Below are positions 15,865 through 23,748 of a stretch of 64,000 nucleotides of DNA, piece after piece. Position 1 is the first letter of the stretch. Every line of letters begins with the position of its first letter. Source of the DNA: an uncultured Ulvibacter sp. GTDB taxonomy: Bacteria; Bacteroidota; Bacteroidia; Flavobacteriales; Flavobacteriaceae. The translations under genes were made by a program, and so were the position numbers. The notes below the pieces were generated by a model that did no database searches, was not told the DNA's origin, and worked only from the letters and a program-made list of their open reading frames with translations. The stretch covers positions 1 through 64,000 of the forward strand of contig CALKCP010000010.1 in NCBI GenBank assembly GCA_938083445.1. The letters run 5' to 3'.

Positions 15865-16638
15865 ATGGAACTAAATTTAAAAAAACCTATTTGTTTTTTC
15901 GATCTTGAAACAACGGGTATAAACATCGCGACCGATCGAATTGTTGAAATTTCGATCCTTAAGGTATTTCCAAATGGCAACAAGGAAAGCCATACTTGGC
16001 GCGTAAATCCTGAAATGCCGATTCCTGAAGAGGTGACTGCTATTCATGGAATTTCGGATGAGATGGTGACTAATGAACCAACCTTTAAAGAATTAGCCAA
16101 GAAAGTATCTGTTTTAATTAAAGACTGTGATTTAGGAGGCTTTAATTCAAATCGATTTGATATTCCGCTGCTCGCTGAAGAGCTGTTGAGGGCAGACATT
16201 GATTTTGATATGAAGAAAGCACTTTCTGTGGATGTGCAAACTATTTTTCATAAAATGGAAAAACGCACCTTGGAAGCAGCATATAGGTTCTATTGTAATA
16301 AAAATCTTGACAATGCCCATAGTGCCGCTGCAGATACAAATGCGACTTATGAGGTTTTGAAAGCGCAATTAGATACGTACTCAGACCTTAAAAATGATGT
16401 AACATTTTTATCCACTTTTAGCTCTCATAAAAATTTTGCTGATTTTGCCGGGTATATAGGATATGATGCAAATGGAGCTGAGGTTTTCAGCTTTGGTAAG
16501 CATAAAGGGTCGCTGGTATTGGATGTATTAGAAAAGGAGCCAGGGTATTTTGGATGGCTTTTGAATGCCGACTTTCCATTATTTACAAAAAAAGTGTTAA
16601 CAGGTATTAAACTGAGGAAACTGAATACGAAGTTATAG
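15865..16638 (+). CDS. DnaQ-like 3'-5' exonuclease with ExoX-type C-terminus
   Basis: A 257-residue DEDDh exonuclease. Metal-binding residues sit in FFDLETTGIN (Asp13, Glu15), GFNSNRFDIPLL, and HSAAADTNATYEVL (catalytic His plus Asp). The C-terminal 60 residues (about 195-245) carry FSFGKHKGSLVLDVLEKEPGYFGW, a small domain seen at the end of exodeoxyribonuclease X-type proteins and related to DUF3820 (compare the gene at 40.7 kb). I start at the ATG at 15865; an upstream in-frame GTG adds 15 residues unlike the family. It probably proofreads or degrades DNA in repair, separate from the polymerase III epsilon subunit. Confidence 0.88.
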   Translation: MELNLKKPICFFDLETTGINIATDRIVEISILKVFPNGNKESHTWRVNPEMPIPEEVTAIHGISDEMVTNEPTFKELAKKVSVLIKDCDLGGFNSNRFDIPLLAEELLRADIDFDMKKALSVDVQTIFHKMEKRTLEAAYRFYCNKNLDNAHSAAADTNATYEVLKAQLDTYSDLKNDVTFLSTFSSHKNFADFAGYIGYDANGAEVFSFGKHKGSLVLDVLEKEPGYFGWLLNADFPLFTKKVLTGIKLRKLNTKL

Positions 16639-16699
16639 TATGATTATAAAACCGACTTTCATTCATTTGACTTTGGTTTTTAATTAATTAAAAAACGTT

Positions 16700-17311
16700 T
16701 TGAAGATAATTTGTATAGGCCGAAATTACACCGATCACATTGCCGAATTGGACAATGAGCGACCGGAGCATCCGATTATATTCATGAAACCGGATACTGC
16801 TATATTACTAAAAAAACAACCCTTTTTTATTCCCGATTTTTCAAATGACGTGCACCACGAAGTCGAGATTCTAATTAAGATATCTAGGGTAGGAAAACAC
16901 ATAGATCGCAAATTTGCTCATAAATATTACAATGAAATTGGTTTAGGAATCGATTTCACCGCTCGTGATCTTCAGCAAGAACTGAAGTCAAAGGGATTGC
17001 CTTGGGAAAAGGCAAAAAGTTTTGATGGTGCAGCTGTCATAGGAGATTTTATACCTAAAGGAACGTTTAAAGACTTAGATAAGATAGGTTTCAGCCTTAA
17101 AAAAAACGAAGAAATAGTTCAAAAAGGGAATACAAGCCTCATGCTATGGAATATTGATGCGTTAATCGAATATGTTTCGAAATATTTTACTTTAAAGATT
17201 GGAGATGTTATATTTACAGGTACGCCTTCAGGAGTTGCAAAAGTAAACCCCAATGATAGGTTAAGTGGTTTTATTGAGGAAAAAGAAATTTTTTCCATAA
17301 AAGTGAAGTAA
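16700..17311 (+). CDS. Fumarylacetoacetate hydrolase family protein
   Basis: A 203-residue enzyme of the FAH superfamily, which hydrolyses or decarboxylates beta-diketo acids with a divalent metal. Motifs: CIGRNYTDHIAEL at the N-terminus, IFMKPDTAIL, HHEVEILIKI (metal-binding Glu pair), GIDFTARDLQ (metal Asp), and FTGTPSGV near the C-terminus. Length matches the short, single-domain members such as FAHD1-like oxaloacetate or acylpyruvate hydrolases. The start is TTG at 16700, giving the common MKIICIGRNY N-terminus; no ATG fits. It abuts the Hpt gene with no gap. Its true substrate is unknown. Confidence 0.87.
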   Translation: MKIICIGRNYTDHIAELDNERPEHPIIFMKPDTAILLKKQPFFIPDFSNDVHHEVEILIKISRVGKHIDRKFAHKYYNEIGLGIDFTARDLQQELKSKGLPWEKAKSFDGAAVIGDFIPKGTFKDLDKIGFSLKKNEEIVQKGNTSLMLWNIDALIEYVSKYFTLKIGDVIFTGTPSGVAKVNPNDRLSGFIEEKEIFSIKVK

Positions 17312-17650
17312 ATGGATAAACATTATTCGATAGAGAGTTTAAAGGAAATCGCAGGAGACGATCAAGAGTTTATGGCCATTGTGGCCCAAACATTTTTAGA
17401 AGAAATTCCACCCGATTTGAAGGCAATGGAAGAAGCTATAGAAAATGATAACAAGCCGCTGGTATATCAATTTGCGCATAAGATGAAGCCTAATTTGGAA
17501 ATGTTTGGGATATCATTAAAAAAAGAAATCAGTTCTATAGAAAAATGGACCAGATCAACAAAGAATAAAGATACAATAGCAAATACTGCACACACTGTTT
17601 CCATCACCTTACGAGAAGTTTTTAAGGAGATCATGGCAGATTTTTCATAA
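17312..17650 (+). CDS. Hpt-domain phosphotransfer protein
   Basis: A 112-residue single-domain histidine phosphotransferase. The phospho-acceptor is His56 in FAHKMKPNLEMFG, the classic HxxKxxxxxxG pattern. The whole protein is predicted to be a four-helix bundle. It would shuttle phosphate between a hybrid sensor kinase and a response regulator, neither of which is encoded nearby. The ATG follows the FAH stop directly (no intergenic base), so it is co-transcribed with it and probably with cinA 4 nt downstream. Confidence 0.85.
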   Translation: MDKHYSIESLKEIAGDDQEFMAIVAQTFLEEIPPDLKAMEEAIENDNKPLVYQFAHKMKPNLEMFGISLKKEISSIEKWTRSTKNKDTIANTAHTVSITLREVFKEIMADFS

Positions 17651-17654
17651 AATC

Positions 17655-18902
17655 ATGTTAGCTGAAATAATTACAATAGGTGATGAGATACTCATCGGTC
17701 AAATAGTAGACACAAACTCGGCATATATTTCGAAAGAACTCAACAAGATCGGGGTTCAAGTATATCAAATTACATCCATACAAGACGACAAAGATCATAT
17801 TCTACAGGCGCTTGCAAATGCCCAAAAGAAGGCTGATTTGGTCATAATAACGGGTGGACTTGGACCTACTAAGGATGATATTACAAAACACACTTTGTGT
17901 GACTATTTTGAGGATCATCTTGTAGAGAATTTAGACGTCCTGGCCCATATTAATACCTTGTTTTCAAAGCACCTCAATCGCGCACCTTTACCTGCCAATA
18001 GATTACAGGCTCTGGTGCCCTCTAAGGCACGCGTTTTTCTTAACAACCATGGAACAGCCCCGGGCCTTTGGCTTGAAAAAGAGAATACCGTATTTGTTTC
18101 TATGCCTGGAGTTCCATATGAAATGAAGTATCTAATGCAAGATGCTGTTTTGCCCAGTATAGTAAAGAAGTTTAATCGACCTTTTATATACCATAAAACG
18201 CTTTTAACCTATGGCAAAGGAGAAAGTCAGATTGCGAAAATTATTGAAGATTGGGAAAACGACTTGCCTTCGGATATTAAATTAGCATACCTGCCAGCTC
18301 TTGGAAAGGTGCGTCTCCGATTGTCATCAAAAGGTTTGGACGAACATTTGTTGCAAAAGAATGTGGATACGCAAATGCAACTCTTAAGTGATTTGCTAGC
18401 AGATATTGCGATAGGCTACGAAGATGAAACGAGTATAGAAAAAAGAATTGGGTCTCTATTAACAAATAGAGGTCAATTTTTAAGTGCAGCAGAAAGTTGC
18501 ACTGGTGGTGGGATTGCAAGCCTATTAACTGCAAATGCGGGCTCTTCTAGTTATTTTAAAGGAGGTCTTATCCCATACGCGACAGGTTTGAAAATCGATG
18601 TTTTAGGTGTCGACGCCGCGCTTATTAAAGAGCATTCGGTGGTGAGTATTCCGGTAGTGGAGGCAATGGCTTCTTGTTCTAATAAATTGTTTGGAAGTGA
18701 TTATGCGATCGCAACTACGGGTATAGCCGGTCCAACAAAAGGCGATGGAAGAGATGAGGTAGGCACCGTATGTATTGCAATAGCATCACCTCAAGGTATA
18801 ATATCAGAAAAATTCAACTTCGGAAAAGCAAGGGAGAGAGTTGTTTCCAAAGCAACAAATAAGGCCCTTGAAATGCTTCATAAAGAAATATTGAAAAACT
18901 AG
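17655..18902 (+). CDS. cinA: CinA-family nicotinamide-nucleotide amidohydrolase
   Basis: A 415-residue two-domain protein. The N-terminal MoaB-like/COG1058 domain (1-170) starts AEIITIGDEILIGQIVDTNS and has TGGLGPTKDDIT; it has ADP-ribose pyrophosphatase activity in studied homologues. The C-terminal PncC domain (about 255-412), with SAAESCTGGGIASLLT, hydrolyses nicotinamide mononucleotide to recycle NAD. TTGIAGPTKGDGRDEVGTV is another conserved stretch. Full length and intact. It ends the FAH-Hpt-cinA run; the ribosomal protein operon that follows has its own promoter. Confidence 0.93.
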   Translation: MLAEIITIGDEILIGQIVDTNSAYISKELNKIGVQVYQITSIQDDKDHILQALANAQKKADLVIITGGLGPTKDDITKHTLCDYFEDHLVENLDVLAHINTLFSKHLNRAPLPANRLQALVPSKARVFLNNHGTAPGLWLEKENTVFVSMPGVPYEMKYLMQDAVLPSIVKKFNRPFIYHKTLLTYGKGESQIAKIIEDWENDLPSDIKLAYLPALGKVRLRLSSKGLDEHLLQKNVDTQMQLLSDLLADIAIGYEDETSIEKRIGSLLTNRGQFLSAAESCTGGGIASLLTANAGSSSYFKGGLIPYATGLKIDVLGVDAALIKEHSVVSIPVVEAMASCSNKLFGSDYAIATTGIAGPTKGDGRDEVGTVCIAIASPQGIISEKFNFGKARERVVSKATNKALEMLHKEILKN

Positions 18903-18912
18903 ATTTCTTTTG

Positions 18913-18943
18913 TTGTGTTAAAGGATAAAATTACTTAAATTTG
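18913..18943 (+). promoter_or_regulatory. Promoter of rpmB-rpmG-DUF4295
   Basis: TTG at 18913-18915, a 20-nt spacer, then TAAATTTG at 18936-18943: a full match to the Bacteroidota primary promoter. The predicted leader is about 30 nt. Confidence 0.7.
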
Positions 18944-18979
18944 CAGCCTGTTATAAAATAACATTAAATATTTTAAGTA

Positions 18980-19219
18980 ATGTCGAGAGTTTGTGAGCTT
19001 ACGGGCAAAAGAGCAATGGTTGGGAATAATGTTTCTCACGCCATGAATAGAACAAAACGCAAGTTTAATGTAAACTTAGCTAAAAAACGTTTTTACATAC
19101 CAGAAGAAGACAAGTGGATTACCCTGCGTGTTGCAACTTCAGTGTTAAAAACAATCAATAAAAAAGGGATATCTGCTGTTATTAAAGAAGCCAGAGCAAA
19201 AGGCTTTCTTACTAAGTAA
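18980..19219 (+). CDS. rpmB: 50S ribosomal protein L28
   Basis: A 79-residue large-subunit protein. It opens MSRVCELTGKRAMVGNNVSH and continues AMNRTKRKFNVNL, the L28 signature, and ends in the basic VIKEARAKGF helix. Only one cysteine (Cys5) is present, so this is a zinc-free type. First gene of a three-gene ribosomal operon with rpmG 27 nt downstream. Confidence 0.97.
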   Translation: MSRVCELTGKRAMVGNNVSHAMNRTKRKFNVNLAKKRFYIPEEDKWITLRVATSVLKTINKKGISAVIKEARAKGFLTK

Positions 19220-19246
19220 TCGCACTAATTTATAAAGTCTATTACA

Positions 19247-19429
19247 ATGGCTAAAAGAGGAAATAGAGTACAAGTGATTTTAGAATGTACAGAGCATAAA
19301 GAAACTGGTAAAGCAGGAACGTCGCGCTACATTACAACAAAAAATAAAAAGAACACTCCAGACAGAATGGAATTGAAGAAATTCAATCCAATTCTCAAAA
19401 AGATGACTGTTCATAAAGAAATTAAATAA
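19247..19429 (+). CDS. rpmG: 50S ribosomal protein L33
   Basis: A 60-residue large-subunit protein. [19 protein letters not shown] and [19 protein letters not shown] are the L33 signatures. Of the four zinc cysteines found in C+ paralogues only Cys14 remains, so this is the zinc-independent form. It lies between rpmB and the DUF4295 gene with short gaps. Confidence 0.97.
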   Translation: MAKRGNRVQVILECTEHKETGKAGTSRYITTKNKKNTPDRMELKKFNPILKKMTVHKEIK

Positions 19430-19476
19430 CAAGTGATTTTCAGGGATCTGAAGATTATAAATTAAAGTATAGCGTC

Positions 19477-19629
19477 ATGGCAAAGAAATCGGTAGCATCA
19501 TTACAGACAGGATCTAAGCGTTTAACCAAAGCAATTAAAATGGTTAAATCGCCTAAGACAGGAGCATATACATTTACCGAGTCAATTATGGCTCCAGAAT
19601 TGGTAAATGAGTGGTTGGCTAAGAAATAG
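19477..19629 (+). CDS. DUF4295 protein, Bacteroidota ribosomal protein bL38
   Basis: A 50-residue basic protein starting MAKKSVASLQTGSKRLTKAI and ending in VNEWLAKK, read directly from the DNA between rpmG and the terminator. It matches the DUF4295 family, which is confined to Bacteroidota and always sits after rpmB-rpmG. From memory, cryo-EM of the Flavobacterium johnsoniae ribosome showed a protein of this type as a lineage-specific large-subunit component named bL38; I cannot verify the reference here. It shares the rpmB promoter and the terminator right behind it. Confidence 0.88.
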   Translation: MAKKSVASLQTGSKRLTKAIKMVKSPKTGAYTFTESIMAPELVNEWLAKK

Positions 19630-19642
19630 TTAAAACCATTGC

Positions 19643-19690
19643 AAATAGAAAAAGCCACTTTTTTTTAAAAGTGGCTTTTTCTATTTGTAT
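19643..19690 (+). terminator. Terminator of the rpmB operon
   Basis: A 20-bp perfect inverted repeat (arms 19643-19662 and 19667-19686, core AAAAGCCACTTTT) with a TTTT loop and T-rich 3-prime arm, 13 nt after the DUF4295 stop. Confidence 0.85.
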
Positions 19691-19702
19691 CTTTATCATC
19701 GT

Positions 19703-19843
19703 TCATTTTTTATTTGAGCGATTAAGAATGAGCATTCGTATTGAGTTGTGCATTTTGTGACGTAGATCTAATAGGTTCACTTCCTGAATTTTGATCGGTA
19801 GAACTTCAACAAGATTATAATCTTCCTTGATGTAAGATAGGGA
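19703..19843 (-). pseudogene. Possible relic of an acyltransferase-like gene
   Basis: The reverse strand is open for 46 codons between stops. The peptide includes NLVEVLPIKIQEVNLLDLRH and resembles the first strand and helix of GNAT proteins that begin with ..I.PI...EVL.LRHKVLRP. The similarity is lost right after LRHKM, there is no upstream start, and the frame ends soon after. If real, it is a 5-prime fragment of a decayed gene between the rpmB operon and ftsY. The call rests on pattern memory only. Confidence 0.25.
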
Positions 19844-19899
19844 TTATGGTGCCTTAAAGAACCCAATTCTAAGTAGATATTTTAATTTTAAACGAACAA

Positions 19900-20853
19900 A
19901 TGAGCTTTTTTAAGAAAATATTTTCGAAAGAAAAAAAAGAAACTCTCGATAAAGGATTAGAAAAAACCAAAACATCTTTTCTTGATAAATTAGGGAAAGC
20001 GGTTGTAGGGAAGAGTAAGGTAGATGCCGATGTACTTGATAATCTAGAAGAGGTATTGGTATCAAGCGACGTTGGTGTCACGACCACTTTAAAAGTAATA
20101 GACCGCATTGAGGCCCGTGTTTCAAAAGACAAATACTTAGGGACCGACGAACTTAATAAAATTCTAAGAGAAGAGATTGCAGACCTATTAAGCGAAACCA
20201 ATAGTGGAGAGGCTACTGAATTTGAAATCCCTGAGCAAGAGGCTCCATATGTAATTATGGTGGTGGGAGTAAACGGTGTTGGTAAAACGACTACCATTGG
20301 AAAACTTGCCCATCAATTCAATGCACAAGGCAAGTCGGTTTTGTTGGGAGCTGCGGATACATTTCGAGCTGCGGCAATTGATCAGTTACAAATCTGGGCA
20401 GATCGTTCAAACGTGCCTTTGGTTCGACAGGAAATGGGAAGTGACCCAGCGAGTGTTGCTTTTGACACCTTAGAGAGTGCCTTGAAGCAAAATGCAGATG
20501 TGGTTATTATTGATACGGCCGGCCGTTTGCATAACAAGATCAATTTAATGAACGAACTAACGAAGGTGAAACGTGTAATGCAAAAGGTTATTCCGGGAGC
20601 ACCCCACGAAGTTCTTTTAGTTCTTGATGGTTCTACAGGACAGAATGCTTTTGAACAGGCAAAACAATTTACCGCCGCGACTGAGGTGAGTTCCTTAGCT
20701 GTTACTAAATTAGATGGAACAGCCAAAGGTGGAGTCGTTATTGGTATTAGTGATCAATTTCAAATTCCTGTCAAATATATTGGCGTAGGAGAAGGAGTTG
20801 AGGATTTACAAGTGTTCAATAAGATTGAATTTGTGGATTCGTTCTTTAAATAG
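19900..20853 (+). CDS. ftsY: Signal recognition particle receptor FtsY
   Basis: A 317-residue SRP GTPase that docks ribosome-SRP complexes at the inner membrane. It has a short charged N-terminus, the NG domain, and the G-motifs GVNGVGKTTTIGKLA (P-loop, about 123-137), DTFRAAAIDQL, DTAGRLHNKINLM, and TKLDGTAKGG. The large acidic A domain of the E. coli protein is absent, which is normal in Bacteroidota. It is preceded by a 270-nt gap and followed by a gap with a small reverse frame. No close operon partner. Confidence 0.97.
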   Translation: MSFFKKIFSKEKKETLDKGLEKTKTSFLDKLGKAVVGKSKVDADVLDNLEEVLVSSDVGVTTTLKVIDRIEARVSKDKYLGTDELNKILREEIADLLSETNSGEATEFEIPEQEAPYVIMVVGVNGVGKTTTIGKLAHQFNAQGKSVLLGAADTFRAAAIDQLQIWADRSNVPLVRQEMGSDPASVAFDTLESALKQNADVVIIDTAGRLHNKINLMNELTKVKRVMQKVIPGAPHEVLLVLDGSTGQNAFEQAKQFTAATEVSSLAVTKLDGTAKGGVVIGISDQFQIPVKYIGVGEGVEDLQVFNKIEFVDSFFK

Positions 20854-20944
20854 AGATAAGAAGAAAGACGGGAGTCATTATATTCTGGGCTTGCAAAAGG
20901 CTACATCCTAAAAAAGCAAGGAATAAAGTGTGGTACATTTTCAT
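20846..20944 (-). pseudogene. Signal-peptide-only frame: decayed gene start or tiny secreted peptide
   Basis: From an ATG at 20944 the reverse strand encodes 32 residues starting MKMYHTLFLAFLGCSLLQAQ, an excellent flavobacterial signal peptide with a typical LLQAQ cleavage site. It then stops after 12 more residues inside the end of ftsY. No mature domain follows. The likeliest reading is the left-over 5-prime end of a secreted protein gene lost by deletion; a functional short peptide is possible but unsupported. Confidence 0.35.
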
Positions 20945-21065
20945 AATAGTTTTATTTAGAAGAGCGTAAAGCGATCCAAAACAGAAGCATTTAAAAAGTA
21001 AATAAGAGGCGACATTGGCTGCATTTTTATAGTCCTTCTTTAGGCAAACTCTACTTAATAACATC

Positions 21066-21095
21066 TTGGAATCTTAGTATTAAGCATTATCTTTG
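21066..21095 (+). promoter_or_regulatory. Promoter of rimO
   Basis: TTG (21066-21068), 19-nt spacer, TATCTTTG (21088-21095): a full match to the Bacteroidota primary promoter, with a leader of about 17 nt to the ATG. Confidence 0.7.
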
Positions 21096-21117
21096 CAGGC
21101 TTTTAAATATGTAGCAT

Positions 21118-22419
21118 ATGAGAACTAAAACCTTAAAGAAGAATAAGATTAACGTCGTTACCCTTGGGTGCTCCAAAAATGTATACGATAGTGAAATTCT
21201 TATGGGTCAGCTAAAGGCAAACAATAAGGAGGTAGTTCATGAGGAAGAAGGAAATATTGTTGTAATCAATACCTGCGGATTTATTGCAAATGCAAAAGAA
21301 GAAAGTATCAATACGATTTTAGAATACGTTCAGAAAAAAGAAGAGGGCGTTGTTGATAAGGTTTTTGTAACAGGATGCCTCTCTGAGCGATATAAGCCAG
21401 ACCTTCAAAAAGAAATTCCTGCTGTCGATCAATATTTTGGAACGACTGAACTTCCTGGTTTACTAAAAGCATTAGGTGCAGACTATAAGCATGAGCTTAT
21501 AGGGGAACGCTTAACTACAACACCGAAAAACTACGCCTATCTTAAAATTGCTGAAGGCTGTGATCGTCCTTGTTCGTTTTGTGCGATTCCAATTATGCGA
21601 GGAAAACACAAATCTACTCCAATAGAAGATTTGGTAATCGAAGCGGAAAAACTAGCTGCAAATGGAGTAAAAGAATTGATTCTTATCGCACAGGATCTCA
21701 CCTATTATGGTCTTGATATTTACAAAAAAAGAAATTTAGCAGAACTTCTACAGGCTCTTGTAAAAGTTGAAGGTGTTGAGTGGATTCGATTGCATTATGC
21801 TTTCCCAACAGGATTTCCAATGGATGTCTTGGAACTGATGCGAAACGAGCCTAAAATTTGTAATTATATTGATATTCCGCTGCAACATATCGCAGATCCA
21901 ATACTAAAATCCATGCGACGCGGGACCACAAAAGCGAAGACTACTAAATTGCTTCAAGACTTTAGAGCTGCTGTGCCCGAAATGACTATTCGAACGACCT
22001 TAATTGTAGGGTATCCAGGCGAAACCGAAGAAGATTTCCAAACATTAAAAAGCTGGGTTGAAGAAATGAGATTCGAGCGCTTGGGTTGTTTTACCTATTC
22101 TCATGAAGAAAACACGCACGCATACAATTTAGAAGATGACGTGCCAGAAGATGTAAAAATGGATCGGGCCAATCAGATAATGGAAATCCAATCACAAATT
22201 TCATGGGAATTGAATCAGCAAAAAATTGGGCAAGAGTTCAAAGTAGTTATTGATCGTAAAGAAGGTAGTTATTTCGTTGGGCGAACAGAATATGATAGTC
22301 CAGATGTTGATAACGAGGTGCTTATAAATGCTGAAGTCGGTTACCTGCGCACGGGTGAATTCACCAAAGTGAAAGTAACAGCTGCCGAAGACTTCGATTT
22401 ATATGCAGAAATAGTGTAA
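21118..22419 (+). CDS. rimO: Ribosomal protein S12 methylthiotransferase RimO
   Basis: A 433-residue radical-SAM enzyme that methylthiolates the conserved aspartate of ribosomal protein S12. The N-terminal MTTase domain has Cys18 (VVTLGCSKNVYDSE, diagnostic for RimO), Cys53 (NTCGF) and Cys87 (TGCLSER). The radical-SAM cysteines are in CDRPCSFC (148, 152, 155), and a C-terminal TRAM domain starts about residue 368. Length is normal. It has a clean promoter and is followed by an unrelated lipoprotein gene after 45 nt. Confidence 0.96.
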   Translation: MRTKTLKKNKINVVTLGCSKNVYDSEILMGQLKANNKEVVHEEEGNIVVINTCGFIANAKEESINTILEYVQKKEEGVVDKVFVTGCLSERYKPDLQKEIPAVDQYFGTTELPGLLKALGADYKHELIGERLTTTPKNYAYLKIAEGCDRPCSFCAIPIMRGKHKSTPIEDLVIEAEKLAANGVKELILIAQDLTYYGLDIYKKRNLAELLQALVKVEGVEWIRLHYAFPTGFPMDVLELMRNEPKICNYIDIPLQHIADPILKSMRRGTTKAKTTKLLQDFRAAVPEMTIRTTLIVGYPGETEEDFQTLKSWVEEMRFERLGCFTYSHEENTHAYNLEDDVPEDVKMDRANQIMEIQSQISWELNQQKIGQEFKVVIDRKEGSYFVGRTEYDSPDVDNEVLINAEVGYLRTGEFTKVKVTAAEDFDLYAEIV

Positions 22420-22464
22420 TTTGGCAATCGTCTTTGGAGTTATCCCTCACTAAAAAAAAACGAT

Positions 22465-23694
22465 ATGAAGATACCTATTCTTTGCTTCACCATATTTCTT
22501 TTGATTTCGTGTAAATCTGAAACAAAGAAAGTGGTGCCAAGCGAAACACCTACAAAGGAAATTCAAGTTTTTGAAAACCCGGCCACAGCTACTAGTTCCC
22601 TTCCTCGACTTTTTAGTACGGAAAACAATTTATTTCTTAGCTGGGTAGAAAAAAAAGATACGGTATCGATTTTAAAGTATTCAATTTTCGAAAATGAGCA
22701 ATGGAGCCCTTCAGTAGATGTTGCTTCCGGCTCAGATTGGTTTAATAATTGGGCAGACTTCCCTGCGATAGCAGCAACGCCCAACGGTAATATTCTAACC
22801 AGCTTTCTTCAGAAATCGGCAAAGGAAACCTATACCTACGATATTAAATTAAACCTCTACAATGCCGAAACGAACACTTGGAAAAAGGATTTTATTCTTC
22901 ACAATGACGGAACGAAGAGTGAGCATGGTTTTGTTTCAATCCAACCCTATACCGGGAATTCATTCCTAGTAGTTTGGTTAGATGGTAGAGAAACTGTTGG
23001 GAAGGAACACGGCGGAGGTCAAATGACCTTGAGAGGCGCCATTGTTTTTGAGGACGGAACAATTGCCTATGATACATTACTAGATAATCGGATCTGTGAT
23101 TGCTGCCAAACAGGGGTTACAATCGGACCAAACGATGAGATAATTGCTGCGTATCGCGATAGGAGTGACGATGAAATTCGGGATATTTCGATAGTTAGAT
23201 GGCAAATGGAAGGTGGCTGGTCCAAACCTCAAACCATTGGAAATGATAATTGGAAGATTCCAGGGTGCCCTGTAAATGGACCCGCTATCGATTCATTCGG
23301 GAGTAATGTGGCTGTGGCTTGGTATACAGCAGCCGATGACTCTCCAAAAGTGCAAGTTGCTTTCTCACAAGATATTGGAGTGACCTTCGGCTTGCCCTTC
23401 CGTGTTGACAATGGAAATGTACTGGGAAGAGTCGATATTACGATGATTTCTGATACTGAGGCTATCATTTCTTGGATGGAGAACAAAGGAGACGATACGC
23501 TGATTCAAGTGATGAAAATTGAAAGTAATGGCTCAATGGGTTCCCCTATCACAGTTTCAAAAACGAGCGCAGAACGCGCAAGTGGTTTTCCTCAGTTAGA
23601 AGTGCTGGGCGACCAAATCTATATCGCTTGGACCAATGTTAACGGTGAAACCTCATCGATTAAGACAGCAGTATTGACCGTAGAAAATTTGTAA
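22465..23694 (+). CDS. BNR/sialidase-fold lipoprotein
   Basis: A 409-residue lipoprotein (lipobox LLISC, Cys16) predicted to be a beta-propeller like sialidases. Repeating FxxxTxLFLSWxxxxD-type blades are visible, for example around residues 55-65, 168-175 and 280-290. A conserved ICDCCQTGV motif at about 210 has three closely spaced cysteines. The sialidase catalytic Arg triad and Asp boxes are not obvious, so enzymatic activity is doubtful. It may bind a glycan or metal on the cell surface. Downstream is a glycosyltransferase; no functional link is clear. Confidence 0.7.
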   Translation: MKIPILCFTIFLLISCKSETKKVVPSETPTKEIQVFENPATATSSLPRLFSTENNLFLSWVEKKDTVSILKYSIFENEQWSPSVDVASGSDWFNNWADFPAIAATPNGNILTSFLQKSAKETYTYDIKLNLYNAETNTWKKDFILHNDGTKSEHGFVSIQPYTGNSFLVVWLDGRETVGKEHGGGQMTLRGAIVFEDGTIAYDTLLDNRICDCCQTGVTIGPNDEIIAAYRDRSDDEIRDISIVRWQMEGGWSKPQTIGNDNWKIPGCPVNGPAIDSFGSNVAVAWYTAADDSPKVQVAFSQDIGVTFGLPFRVDNGNVLGRVDITMISDTEAIISWMENKGDDTLIQVMKIESNGSMGSPITVSKTSAERASGFPQLEVLGDQIYIAWTNVNGETSSIKTAVLTVENL

Positions 23695-23748
23695 GACAGA
23701 TTTATTTGATACATTTCTAGACACCTTTCTAATTCGTATATTTAACGA

